Source of the DNA: Gambelia wislizenii
Lineage: Eukaryota; Chordata; Lepidosauria; Squamata; Crotaphytidae
Reading direction: 5' to 3'
Length of the DNA stretch: 64,000 bases
NCBI GenBank assembly: GCA_030847615.1
Contig: JAUMIR010000003.1
Coordinates: 285,938,265-286,002,264 of the forward strand
Made by a program: the position numbers and the translations under genes. The notes beneath the pieces were generated by a model, which saw only the letters and a program-made list of their open reading frames with translations, did no database searches and had not been told where the DNA came from. Every line of letters begins with the position of its first letter. The stretch's first letter is position 1. Below are positions 10,774 to 21,497 of this stretch, piece by piece.

Positions 10774-11156
10774 ATAAATCCTGGGACCCAGGTTGAGAAC
10801 ATCTGGGTAAAAATTAAGGGGGAGAGAAACAGCAGGGATGTTGTTGTGGGGGTCTACTACAGACCTCCAAGCCAAACCAAGGACTTGGATGATGCCTTCC
10901 TGGAACAGATAAATGCACATTCAGAGAGATGTAGTAGTAATGGGGGATTTCAACTATCCTGATAGTTGTTGGAAGTCCAACTCTGCTAAGAATTTAAGGT
11001 CCAACAAATTCCTCACTTGCCTTGAAGACAATATCATTGTCCAGAAGGTGGAAGAGGCAACAAGGGGATCAGCTATTTTAGATCTGATCCTAACCAACAG
11101 AGATGATCTGGTTAATAGGGTAGAAGTGGTGAAATCCTTACGGAGGGGGAAGTAAC

Positions 11157-11830
11157 CCTGTTCTTCTAGAGTATGTGTTGGAGGGTATGAGTGTAAAATT
11201 AAAAATTTATTAAAGATTCAAGGGATCTAGCCCTTTTAAAAATAAAAAATATCTTCTTTAAAGGTAAAAAACACTTTCTTTCAAAGTAAGCAGAGTAAAG
11301 GCATCGGAATGCAGACACAGTTCAATTAACATTTAAAATGTGTGGTCTGATCGCCCAGTCAATTAGACTTATTAAACAACAAAGACATCTGTTTAAAAAT
11401 ACGCATCAAAAGTTTACTGAAGGTATATCAATTTTAATCTACATATTAAAACAAATGTAAAGATCCTTAACTAACTAAGAGGATTAGGGTAGGAAAAACT
11501 CACCCAGCCTTAAGCGATGAGGGCTGCATGGTGAAGGGTGAAAAATAAAAGCAAGACTAAAGATGGCTACAGCCACATGGAGACAAACTTAAAAGGAAAC
11601 ATAAACAAAGCAGGTCTCTTCCAACTCTATGATTCTGTGATTCTGTGATTCATAATAAAGTATTTAAATTAGGAGGTCATGTGATGAATGTCCCATTGCT
11701 CCAGTTGACTGAAATTGCCTAGGGAAAGAAGAAGGGGGAGTGGAAAAACTCATGCATGCAGGGAAATTTCTAAACTGAACTTAACATGTGATACACAAGA
11801 TTGTATTGCATTATAATTTCCCCACAGTTT
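11157..11830. other. Unexplained block interrupting the CR1 endonuclease
   Basis: The CR1 frame stops near 11155 and homology returns near 11830. In between, 11615-11652 carries a second CR1-type 3' terminus (CTCTTCCAACTCTATGATT with repeated GATTCTGT units), so part may be another short CR1 or CR1-tailed fragment. AT-rich sequence with no coding signal fills the rest. The boundaries are approximate. Confidence 0.5.
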
Positions 11831-13490
11831 GTTATACAGCGGAAAGGGGAAGCCAAGCATAATTAGACATGCATTCTAGACTTTAATAAAGCTGATTTCA
11901 GAAAACTTAGGGAATTTGGTGGTGATCCCACGGTCAAGAATACTAAAAGAGAAGAGAGTTCATGAAGGATGGGAGTTTCTTAAAAGTGAGATATTGAAGG
12001 CGCAACTTCAAACCATTCCAATGAGGAGGAAAAATGGATGTTGTCTAAAGAAACCAGGATGAATGTCTAAAGAACTTTCAACTGACCTAAGACTTAAAAG
12101 GAACATGTACAAGAAATGGAAAAAGGGAGAAATCACCAAAGAATTCAAACAAATAGCCAGCTTGTGTAGGGGGAAAATCAGAAAAGCAAAAGCACAGATG
12201 GAGATCAGGCTTGCTAAAAAAGTTAAAAACAATAAAAAGGGCCTTTGGGGGTATGTCCATAGCAAAAGGAAGAACAAGGGAATGGTAGGGTCACTGCGTG
12301 GAGAAGATGGTGAAAGGCTAACAGGGGACAGAGAAAAGGCAGAACTACTTAACACCTTCTTTGTTCTCCCAAAGGGGGAACAGTGTTCAACCTGGGGAAA
12401 ATGGAGCAGATGATGCAGTAGGGGAAATACAGAACAGAATTGACAAAGAGGTAGTTCAGGAATACCTGGCCAGTATAAATGAGTTCAAGTCTCCAGGGCC
12501 AGATGAACTTCATCTAAGGGTAATAAAAGAACTGGCAGAAGTAATCTCAGAACCACTGTCAATAATCTTTGAGAAATCCTGGAAAACAGGAGAGGTCCCA
12601 GCAGATTGGAAGAGGGCAAATGTCCCCATCTTTTAAAAAAAGGTGGGGACAAGACCCAAATAATTACTGCCCAGTCAGCCTGACATCAATACTATGAAAG
12701 ATTCTAGAGCAGATCATTAAACAGTTTGTGAGCACATAGAAAAAATGCCGTGGTCACTAAAAGTCAACATGGGTTTTTGAAAAACAAGTCATGCCAGACT
12801 AATCTTATCTCTTTTTCTGATAGAGTTACAAACTTGATAGATGAAGGGAATGCTGTGGATGTAGTATATCTTTATCTTGATTTCAGTAAAGCTTTTGACA
12901 AGGTCCCCCATGATATTCTTGCAAAAAAGTTAGAAACCTGTGGAGTAGACAATGCAACTGTTAGGTGGATTTGTAATTGGTTGACTGCCTGAACCAATGG
13001 CTCCTCTTCATCCTGGAGAGAAGTGACTAGTGGGGTGCCACAGGGTTCTGACCTAAGCCCAGTGAGCTATTCAACATCTTTATCAATGACATGGATGAGG
13101 GAATAGAGGGTATGCTTATCTGGTTTCCAGATGACACCATATTAGGAGGGGTAGATAATATCTCAGAAGACAGGATCAGAATTCAAAATGACTTTAACAG
13201 ATTAGAAAGCTGGGCAAAAACTAACAAAATGAATTTCAGCAGGGAGAAATGTAGGGTACTACCCTTGGGCAGTAAAAATGAAATGCACAGATATAGGATG
13301 GGTGACACCTGGCTTGATGGCAGTACATGAGAAAGGGATCTAGGAGTCTTAGTTGACCACAAACTGAACATGAGTCAGCAGTGTGATGCAGCAGTAAAAA
13401 ATGCCAATGCGATTCTAGGCTGAATTAACAGGAGTATAGTGTCTAGATCAAGGGAAATAATAGTGCCACTCTATTCTGCTTTGGTCAGAC

Positions 13491-13570
13491 CTCACCTGGA
13501 ATACTGTGTCCAGTTCTGGGTACCACAATCCTCACCTAGAATACTGTGTCCAGTTCTGGGCACCATAATT
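13491..13570 (+). repeat. 40-bp tandem duplication within CR1
   Basis: Two adjacent copies of the segment starting CTCACCTGGAATACTGTGTC lie at 13491-13530 and 13531-13570, with about four differences. Other CR1 copies here (30540s, 59010s) have it once. Confidence 0.85.
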
Positions 13571-14424
13571 CAAGAAGGATATTGACAAGCTGGAACGTGT
13601 CCCGAGGAGGGTGACCAAAATGGTGGGAGGTCTGGAAGGCATGCCCTACGAGGAGTGGCTTAGGGACCTGGGTATGTTTAGTCTGGAGAAGAGAAGGTTG
13701 AGAGGTGACATGATAGCCATGTTTAAATATTTGAAGGGATGTCATACTGAGGATAGAACAAGCTTGTTTTCTGCTGCTCCAGAAACTAGGACACAGAGCA
13801 ATGGGTGCAAACTGCAGTAAAAGAGATTCCACCTAAACTTTAGGAAGAACTTCCTGACAGTAAGAGCTGTTTGCAAGTGGAATACACTGCCTCATAGTGT
13901 GGCGGAGTCTCCTTCTTTGGAGGTTTTTAAATGGAGGCTGGATGGCCATCTGTTGGGAATGATTTGATTGCATATTCCTGTATGACGGGGTGGGGGGTTG
14001 GACTGGATGGCCCTTGTGGTCTCTTCCTACTCTATGATTCTATATTAGTTGAAGAGAGAAACCCTGTAATACTGGGTCTAGGCAGGGTAAGACTTCGCCC
14101 TCTCCTCTCCCGTCTGCTGAGTTAATTGAATGCAAACTACTTTTGTGTTTTGCAGCAACTGAAATAAGCTGAAGACAAAGAGGGAAGGTGGGACGAGGAG
14201 AGAGAAACTGGGACATTTTAATAGAACTGAGAATGTGGGACAGAGGATGAACTGGGGCTGTCCCTACAAAATCAGGACAGCTGTGGGGGGGGGGCGTAAT
14301 GGCATTTCTTACGGAGGATTCTAAATGCCCTCCCTAAACTGTCAATCCCAGGGTTCCATAGGACAGAACCATGGCAGTTAAAGTAAAATAATGACACTAT
14401 AATTCTATCATGTGAATGAACCCC

Positions 14425-15389
14425 TGGTCTAGATGGCAGAGGGAAGATACTGAAAGGAAGACTGCCCATTACACTGATACAGTGGGGAGTTAATGAGTTC
14501 CAGGGAGAATCAGAGGACTTTATCACACGAGCATGTAAAAACGCTGTAATTACACAATTGAGGATAGCGAAAGCATGATGGCATTATTACATTAATTATC
14601 GCACTTTGTCACAATCACGCAATACTACCATTAACAGAACATCGCACAACCATCTAGTAGTGCTTACAATCAGGACTGAAGCTTGCACTATTGTAACACT
14701 TGTTTGGCTTGCACATTTGCCTTTAATTTCCACCCCTCTCCTTTTGCAATTTTGTAAGGACGCTGTTTCGGATGTTCTCGCAAGAAGATGCCACCTCAAT
14801 TAAACAAACATAAAACAAATAACAAAAGAAATTAAGAAATTAATAATTAAACAAACAAACAGTGTACTGAGAAAAGGGGATGGTTCATTAAAAGGGCATC
14901 ATGGATGTCCTCTTCATGCTCTCCATTGGAAGTTGAATTATGTGTTCTTGTTGGGAATGGGGAGGTGAAAAGAGGGAGGAACTCCCACTCACACCTTAAT
15001 ATCAGAACTACAGTGGGAATGGAATTATCACATGCTTGTCAATACCAAGAAAATAGTGATATTGACAGCTGTTCATGGGTTTTGCCTGTGAATGCAAAGG
15101 TGCACCACTGTAACATCGGGAGTGCTCACCAACCATGGTATAAAGACGACGTATTGTGATAACAGGAAGCCATTACTGTTACTGTCCCAGCATAATTCTG
15201 CAATTTTGGCTTTGTGTTATACAATTCTATGATTTTGCTGACTGCAGCAAGGATGAGATGCCCCCCACCCATTCCGTGTAAAGGAGGCACTTGGGCTGAT
15301 AGTTGAACTTTGCTTTAAGAATGTACATGGGAATAAGGTCCTCCACCACTTCTGGGAGCAATAGGCTAGTTAAGAGGCTGCAAGATGGT
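14425..15389. other. Unrecognised non-coding stretch
   Basis: No recognised family. A-rich sequence lies at 14800-14870. No tandem array. Confidence 0.5.
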
Positions 15390-15611
15390 GGAGATTTTCA
15401 GACACCACTGTTATAGTGTTACTATTCCACTTTATTTGCTATGGCTGCCTCCTCTTGAATCCTGGGATTTGCAATTTAGGGAGGGGCATTTACAACTCAG
15501 CCAGAGAGCTCTTAGGCCTCACTAAACTACAAACCCCAGAGTTCCACAGGAGGAAGCCAGAGCAGTTAAAGTGGAATAGTAACACTATAACAGTGTAGTC
15601 TGAAAATCTCC
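15390..15611. mobile_element. Palindromic MITE, termini GGAGATTTTCAGAC
   Basis: This is a 222-bp inverted repeat. The left arm GGAGATTTTCAGAC...TAGTGTTACTATTCCACTTT mirrors the right arm AAAGTGGAATAGTAACACTA...GTCTGAAAATCTCC. It is close to 37931-38155. The flanks (ggt and gat) are not a clean duplication. It is non-coding and Harbinger-like by its relatives. Confidence 0.82.
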
Positions 15612-15642
15612 GATGTCTCACTCACTTACTCACTCACTCTTA

Positions 15643-15967
15643 GGACATTTTCAGACAGGCAAAAATCTCTCTTTGCCGCGCGAGCAGCCTCCCGAAACTG
15701 CTGCGCGGCAAGGGTCTTCTTCGGACGACGCTGTGCCTCTGGCGAAACCGTCTGTGTCACTTCCGTGAAGCTTGGGACGGCTCCGCGTCATATTTCAATC
15801 ACGGCCCGTGATTGAAATATGACGCGGAGCCGTCCCAAGCTTCACGGAAGTGACACGGACGGTTTCGCCAGAGGCACAGCGTCGTCCGAAGAAGACCCTT
15901 GCCGCGCAGCAGTTTCGGGAGGCTGCTCGCGCGGCAAAGAGAGATTTTTGCCTGTCTGAAAATGTCC
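15643..15967. mobile_element. 325-bp near-perfect palindromic MITE, GC-rich
   Basis: The termini GGACATTTTCAGAC and GTCTGAAAATGTCC are exact inverted repeats. By eye, the two ~162-bp arms differ at only one position (CCGTCTGTG against CCGTCCGTG), around a centre at 15805. It is flanked by TTA at 15640-15642 and 15968-15970, a 3-bp target duplication as in PIF/Harbinger elements. It is CpG-rich, unlike its surroundings. An ORF crosses it by chance. Confidence 0.88.

Positions 15968-15969
<2 letters not shown>

Positions 15970-16024
<55 letters not shown>
15970..16024. repeat. (CA)n(GA)n microsatellite
   Basis: About 15 CA units (15970-16000) are followed by about 12 GA units. It directly abuts the palindromic MITE's target duplication. 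Confidence 0.95.
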
Positions 16025-18160
16025 TATTATCTTCCAACAGACTAGCCAAAAGGAACTACACAAAAAGAGCTGCTTTTGGAGCCCCAGTATCTGTAGCCTG
16101 AGGTGGTTGCCACTCTGCCTAATGATGATAGGGTCAGTCCATCTTGAAATATCAAGGAGCTTGGTGAAAAAAGTCCTTTTTCAGGTGTAATAAATGATAC
16201 AAATCTTCATTCCTAGTTTATCAGAAGTTCGTGATGTGTGGCCTATTATCCGTTGTTCTGGTCAGGCCAACATGGTGGCCAAAATCCAACTACAGTAGAA
16301 CTACTGAATACCTGGGCCCAGTTGCCATGCCAGGTAGCATATTGTGTATATGTGTGATGAGGTGTCTTTTCTGCATTTTCCATTGAACTTGCCAAGAGCA
16401 GTAGTTTGAACAGTGGCAGCAGTAATAGCTAGACCTTAGGGTCTAGGGTCTGGAAAATGGACATTTTCCACTGTCACCCCTCTGTGAGTGAACCATTATT
16501 TCTGGACGGTGGGACAGAATTCCAAATAATTCCTTAGCCATATGTACCACACTTTTTTACTATGTTAGAAAACATTTTCCAGAAGTGATTCTGTGGTTTT
16601 GAGCAATAAGGCTGCAGTTGAATCTACTATCTTTGTTTCTCCCTGAATGCTGGGGCACCCAGCATATTTTTATATGTGTTTGGGGAATTTGCTGGATGGT
16701 TAGAGTTAGCAGTTTTTTCATTACTTGTTAATTGGAAGTCTTAGTCTCTAGGAATTTAGGCACAGAATATATTTATAGCAACTTCCTTTTTGATGGTTCC
16801 TCCCCACATACTAACTCTCTTCTGTATTCATATAATCTGCAGCCATTTCCCCCATCTCCCTTTTTCTTCCATAAGAACTTGTGTTTGACTATGCATAAGC
16901 ATTATCTAACTTAAGCTACTTTTATTTGTTTAACAAAGAAGACTAAGCTTGTTTTTTTTCTCTGCTAGACCCTATGTGGTCATGTGGGTGCAGAACTGTT
17001 TGTTGTTCAGCTTCTGCCTTTGCTAATTTGGTTACTCCCCTTGAGACATCCACTGATATCTATCATTTTCCCTAAGAGGGATACGATGGAAACTTTCCTC
17101 AGCAGTGTGCCCAACCTCACCCCTGTAAAACGTTAAGATTTATCATCTGCTATAGTGATAAGGAGGGAATGGAGACAAGGAGGGATGAGAAACTGTAAAA
17201 AGTTTGGGGAAAAACTTGAAAAAGTTCTTGAAAAGGTTACATAATGCACAATAAAATTAATAATTCTGATTTGCTTGTTTCTCTGTTATTTCTTCAATTC
17301 TTTCTTCTTTTGCATTGAATCTATTCGACTGTCCGTCTGTGAGCAGAGACTATGCTGTTTTTAATTTTTTGAACAGTACCTAGATACTTCAGATACTTTA
17401 TTGGTGGTACTTGTTGTTATCATGTCTGAATTGAATGTTGTGTTGACACTCATGTCATGATGATTTTTATTGTTTCCTCAACTTGTCTGGCAAGATGAAC
17501 ATTGGAGAGAATCAGTTAAACCAACAGGAAATTATCTCTTCCCTTTTCTATAGGAGCAGCTTTTCATGCTTGTGATGATGACAAACACTTTGGTGATTAA
17601 AATTTCCCTGCGATTTATAACTCCACAGTTTCCCACCTAAATTATCTGAGCTTGTTTATAACTTCCAGAATTACTCTGTATTATCGTAGGAGATTCAAAA
17701 TGATGAGGCCAAATTAAAAATGACTTAATATGCCAGAAAATATCACAGGATTGTAACATGATGTTCTATGTCTTGAGGAATGCACCTGCACTGTTGGAGG
17801 GAATTAATGAGTAAGATCTTGGCAGCATTAATTTAAAAAGCGAAGCTGCCCAAATGTGTCTTAACATGCTTTCTTTAAACAGACAGTAATGGATAGAGAT
17901 GGATTTGGGATAAACATGGTGGACAGAGAGTAGCCTCCTCCACCCTCTTCCTTTGATTATCATGTGAGGAAGAACATAACATGAACAAACATACAAGTAC
18001 AGCCATATCTCTTCTTCACATGTAAAACAGGGATAGATGGGTGGAGAAAAGGGGCTACTTTTATAACAAAAAAGTGAATGCAGGTTGAGCTGTAGTGGCC
18101 CTATTCCTTCCTATCTTCTTTATGATGGTTTATGATGATTTTCATTGCAAAATTGGTATG
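16025..18160. other. Unrecognised non-coding stretch
   Basis: About 2.1 kb of AT-rich sequence with no recognised repeat or exon. It is a candidate for unique intronic or intergenic DNA. Confidence 0.5.
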
Positions 18161-18174
18161 GCTGAACTGCTTTG

Positions 18175-18262
18175 AGCTTACCAATGGCCAGAGCTTTGAA
18201 AAATTATTTTTTGGGCTATCATGCCCAGAATGGCTGTACTTGCTCAGGAATTCTAAAAGTTG
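18175..18262. mobile_element. Short MITE remnant
   Basis: The segment TTGGGCTATCATGCCCAGAAT...GAATTCTAAAAGTTGTACTC resembles small MITEs built on 'gggctataactcccagaat / attctgggagttgtagtcc' arms. A second likely member lies at 63265-63360. Identification is by pattern only. Confidence 0.4.
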
Positions 18263-18267
18263 TACTC

Positions 18268-18300
18268 AAAAATAAATAAATAAATAAATAAATAAGTAAA
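18268..18300. repeat. (AAAT)n microsatellite
   Basis: About seven AAAT units, with one variant unit near the end. Confidence 0.92.
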
Positions 18301-19107
18301 TTCTCAAACCTCTGCCAATGATGTGTGGGCTTTTTTACTTGGTAACACATGACTATTTTTGATTCTTACTTTCTCATCCTTCCTCAAAATGTAAGTGAGG
18401 ACAACAGGTGCCTAGGAAAAAAATATCTTCTTTAGAGGACTACAAGCTGTGCTCAGCCAAATATCTGAAAAGCAGGAGAAAAGTAAATTTTATTTTTCTT
18501 CCATTTGATGTGACACACAGTGATTTACTCTTTCAGGTGCACATAAATAATGACACGTTTAATGTCACATCTAGTTTGGCCTTTAATCTTAAATAAGGAA
18601 AAAACCACACATTTATTTCCTTTCCAGCTCAGAAAGAAGAAATTTCTTCTCTCATTAAAAGCAGCAAGAAATGATGCAAAGGGTAAATTCAGTTTCTTTG
18701 TACAGCTGCACAAAGTTACAGTAAAGCAACCAAAATTCATAGTTTTACTGGATTGCTGTTATTTCATATCAACAACGGAGACACAGTGATACTCATTTGA
18801 AATACATTTGCACAGTATAAATAAATGATGAGGGGGAAGACAAATCCTTGTTTCTTTTCAGTGATAGATTCATGAAACAATATTTCTTTTCATATTTTTC
18901 TTCTTTCTTTTCTTATTTTTTGCAAAAAAACTATCACATTATTAATGTCATAGTGACACAATATAACCATTTCTTAGAGAACAAACAAGAAACTCACTAT
19001 GTCTTGTATAATATTGTTCCCCAAATAAGTTTTTTTTGTGTGAAATGGTTCAGAGCATGAGTAAATGAATTACCATTCAGCGTAAGCATCTCTTCATAAA
19101 TGAGCAT
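18301..19107. other. Unrecognised non-coding stretch
   Basis: AT-rich with several T-runs. No family recognised. Confidence 0.5.
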
Positions 19108-19109
19108 TA

Positions 19110-19536
19110 CAGTTGCCCCTCCACATTCATGAACTTAGCATTCGCGGTTTTGAATATTCGCGGGTTTTGGGAGGGCCCCCGCCCTCCCAAAAGCAGTGAC
19201 ACGGGGCCTCTGGAGGCCCCGTTAAGGCCTTGGGCAGGAGGGGGGAGGGCCAGGGAGGCAATCATGGGGCCTCTGGAGATGCTCCGGAGGCCCCATGAAG
19301 ACCTGGGGAAGGGATGGGGAGGGCCGGGGAGGCCTTCAAGGGACCTCCGGAGATGCTCCAGAGGCCCCATGAAGGCCTGGGGAGGGAGGGGGGAGGCAGG
19401 GGAAAGCGACTATAAGGCCTCCGGAGGCCCCGTGGTCACTTTGGCGTGGGAGGGGGAGGGCAGTTGTTATTCGTGGATTTTTTGCATTCGCGGGGGTCTG
19501 GGAAACCTAACCCCCGCAAATGTGAAGGGATGGCTG
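19110..19536. mobile_element. Mariner-type MITE carrying a GC-rich minisatellite
   Basis: It is flanked by TA at 19108-19109 and 19537-19538. The left end CAGTTGCCCCTCCACATTC and right end GCAAATGTGAAGGGATGGCTG are imperfect inverted repeats, followed inward by TTCGCGG...GATTTTTTGCATTCGCGG. The middle is a G-rich tandem array. A 140-codon ORF across it has only low-complexity Gly/Arg/Pro sequence and looks like chance. Confidence 0.78.
19195..19440. repeat. Degenerate ~80-bp GC-rich tandem repeat
   Basis: About three units share GGGCCTCTGGAG(...)CTCCGGAGGCCCCATGAAG followed by CCTGGGGA-G runs. Each unit also holds a short inverted repeat (CCTCCGGAGG type). Confidence 0.75.
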
Positions 19537-19880
19537 TATTTTTATTTCTAAATAAAACACAAACCTTAACCAACTAATGTCATTTGGGGTGCACCTGTCT
19601 TGCAATCCACATAAACTCATTTCAGAAGAAAGCATTCATTTCCAACTGTTTTTATGTCTCATTCCAAAGCAAACCATGCTGGCTCTCTCAGCGTACAGCC
19701 TGTATGGCTAGAGTCCTCATCAGTCAGTTTGCCCTGACAATGTATAATCATTGACTCCTGCATGGGCACTTCCACAAGGCCATAATGGAGGAGGGGTGGG
19801 GCCACATTAGGAAATATGAAATATTGAGGCCTTAACCTATGTTTAAGGGGTCCTACAGCGTGTGTTTTTAAAAATATATT

Positions 19881-20205
19881 CCATACCTTCCAACATTTCA
19901 TTGGGGAAAACAGATGTGTCCAAGCAACATCAGAGTGTAGTCAAGAAGTTATTATGCGGAAGGATACATAAAGCTAGGAGAGGCTGTAGCAGTTTGCTTT
20001 TGCTCCAGCCTACTGAGAATAAGAAGATTCCACACCTCCTCTTCCCCCCTTGAGTTAACTGAGTGCAAATCACTTTTGCACTTTGAACTCAGTTTGCAGG
20101 AACTGAAGTAAGCTGAGGACAAAGGGAAAAGTGGGAGGAGAAGGAGAGAGAAATGTTAAAAACAGCTGAAAAAGTAGGGAAACAGTATTAATTAAGACTG
20201 TGGCT
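19881..20205 (+). mobile_element. TIR element 'CCATACCCTCCAAC', plus copy
   Basis: It starts CCATACCTTCCAACATTTC and keeps the family landmarks: AAGCAACATCAGAGTGTAG, GAGAGGCTGTAGCAGTTTGC, GAGTTAACTGAGTGCAAATC, ACTCAGTTTGCAGGAACTG and AAGTAAGCTGAGGAC. The right end is degraded (CTGTGGCTGTCAAAT). Confidence 0.68.
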
Positions 20206-20884
20206 GTCAAATCTAGTGGCTTGTTTATGAAGGCATATGTAAAGCAATAAACAGGGTTTCTTTTACGTAAGGACAGTACTAAATTTCTGAAATGATACAA
20301 AAGACATTTGATAATGAAAGTAATCAGCTACTGGAGACTTTTTATTCTATGTACATCTCTGAAGAGTAGGTTTAATGAGGAAAACACAAAAAGCATATTT
20401 GTCTGTCACAAACAGGAGAGATCACCTCTGGTAAAGTCTGAGTTCCTGGCAGCTTGTACTTTGATCCCCCCTATTTGTCAGATTGGGACCCATTATTAAT
20501 TATTTGATGGATGACTAACTTTTTGAAAGAGTGGCTGAGAAGTGACTCAGCGTTCAGGGAACAATCTGCCAGGAGCTGAAGACATTTATTGAAAACATGA
20601 CATTTGCAAAGGGTCTCTGATTTGTGTGCATGCATAATGTGAACATTTCTCAAGAGAGCTCAGAGCCACAACTCAACTCCTTAAGAAAAATATGGCTGAT
20701 TAACTGTTTGTAAGGAGTTCATTGTCATTTACAAAAGTATTACCTGCCTTGGTGCACTATGTAATTTCAAGATGGCCTAGGGCAGGTGAAAGGAGGTGGA
20801 AGAAAAGAGGCAGCAGCAGTTATCAAGGAGAAAGGCTTTTACATAGTCCAAGAGGAGAATCTTACTGGTATTTTTCCATTTTCA
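20206..20884. other. Unrecognised non-coding stretch
   Basis: No recognised family or coding signal. Confidence 0.45.
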
Positions 20885-21015
20885 TAACCTCTGCCATTTC
20901 ACAGATGAAAGCCAGGACTCCTGTGGCTGAGCAACATCAGAGTGTGGTCAAAAGGATGAGGGCAGGCAACAAGAAGACAAAGGTTATTATAGGGAAGAAC
21001 ATGCAAAACTACTAG
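20885..21015 (+). mobile_element. TIR element 'CCATACCCTCCAAC', 5' fragment
   Basis: It carries TGCCATTTCACAGATGAAAG, GAGCAACATCAGAGTGTGG and GAAGAACATGCAAAAC, equivalent to the first third of the element. The remainder is absent. Confidence 0.6.
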
Positions 21016-21497
21016 TGTAAGCAGAGAAAACATGGAATTTATGTGCTGAGTTTGAAAAAATGACCCTACCCATGTCATGGGATCCATGCTACCAGTATAT
21101 AGTGGTGGGAGTTATATCTGTTATTCAGAAGTAAGCTTCATTGGGTTCAATAAGGCTTCCTTTCAAGTAAGTTTGTAAGTAAGTAAATAAGGTTGTAGTA
21201 CTGAAACTGCAATAACTGAATGAAAGCAAGAGAAGCAAATGAAATAAATATTTTGAGGAGGGGGCTGCCACTGCTAGCAATTCTTTGGATGCATCACTGC
21301 ACATGAGTTTTTATTTTCTATAAGCAATCAAAAAGTCTCTGAGCTACATTTTAACTTTTTCTATTTTAATCCATGTTGTAAACTGAATTCATGTTGTAAG
21401 CTTGGGTCCTGTACTAGGAAAAATAGGAATTAATTAATTCTTTCATTTCAAATAAATAAAGCCATGAGCAGGTAGCAAAAATGGATTTTCATACCAT

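Larger units (their letters stand above)
10206..13960 (+). pseudogene. CR1 ORF2 (APE endonuclease and reverse transcriptase), broken
   Basis: The endonuclease begins at YTNVQSMGNKQDELELIAQ and IIAITETWWDESYD. It resumes after a MITE at NPGTQVENIWVKIKGE and VVMGDFNYPD, and is cut again near 11156. It restarts near 11830 (QRKG, then the ADF-KF-like region). RT pieces are FKSPGPDELHLRVIKELAE (12481 on), QHGFLKNKSCQTNL, YLDFSKAFDKVPHDIL and a damaged catalytic box FPDD (13124-13135) in place of FADD. The tail motif [20 protein letters not shown] lies at 13620-13680. Many stops and frameshifts are present. The original product would nick DNA and copy the RNA at the nick. Confidence 0.85.
8736..14045 (+). 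mobile_element. CR1 LINE, nearly full-length, heavily decayed
   Basis: The CR1 order is complete: 5' untranslated region (about 8736-9107), ORF1, ORF2 with endonuclease and reverse transcriptase, and the 3' UTR ending ...GGATGGCCCTTGTGGTCTC... CTATGATTCTATA. From about 9040 it aligns by eye with the minus-strand CR1 at 58521-62547. It is interrupted by a palindromic MITE at 10461-10773 and an unexplained block at about 11157-11830. A 40-bp tandem duplication lies at 13491-13570. The 5' limit is approximate. Confidence 0.86.
8583..14302 (+). mobile_element. TIR element 'CCATACCCTCCAAC', second layer of the nest
   Basis: The 5' part is 8583 to about 8735 (CCATACCCTCCAACATTTC, ACATCGGAGCATGGCC, TAAGGAAGAACATACAAG). 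The 3' part runs from about 14065 to 14302 (GTAAGACTTCGCCC, GAGTTAATTGAATGCAAAC, AAATAAGCTGAAGAC, CTGTCCCTACAAAATC). These match the two ends of the minus copy at 56433-56742. A CR1 LINE separates the parts. Intact length is near 310-400 bp and it is non-coding. Confidence 0.62.
8475..14424. mobile_element. Palindromic Harbinger-like MITE, outermost layer of a nest
   Basis: The left half at 8475-8582 (GGCCCATTCACACCACAC, CCACTTTAACTGCCATAG, GGGGTTTGTAGTTTGG) and the right half at 14303-14424 (CTAAACTGTCAATCCCAGGG, CATGGCAGTTAAAG, ATTCTATCATGTGAATG, CCCC) are the two arms of one element, as judged from intact copies at 55661 and 56006. Everything between is a later insertion. Confidence 0.65.

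Noticed and set aside
15795..16101. ORFs across the 15.6 kb palindrome and CA/GA repeat
   Set aside because: The His-Thr and Cys-Val runs are microsatellite translations. The rest is the same palindrome read on both strands.
19129..19551. 140-codon ORF rich in Gly/Arg/Pro
   Set aside because: It is the translation of a GC-rich tandem array inside a MITE. Both strands are open because the array has few stops.
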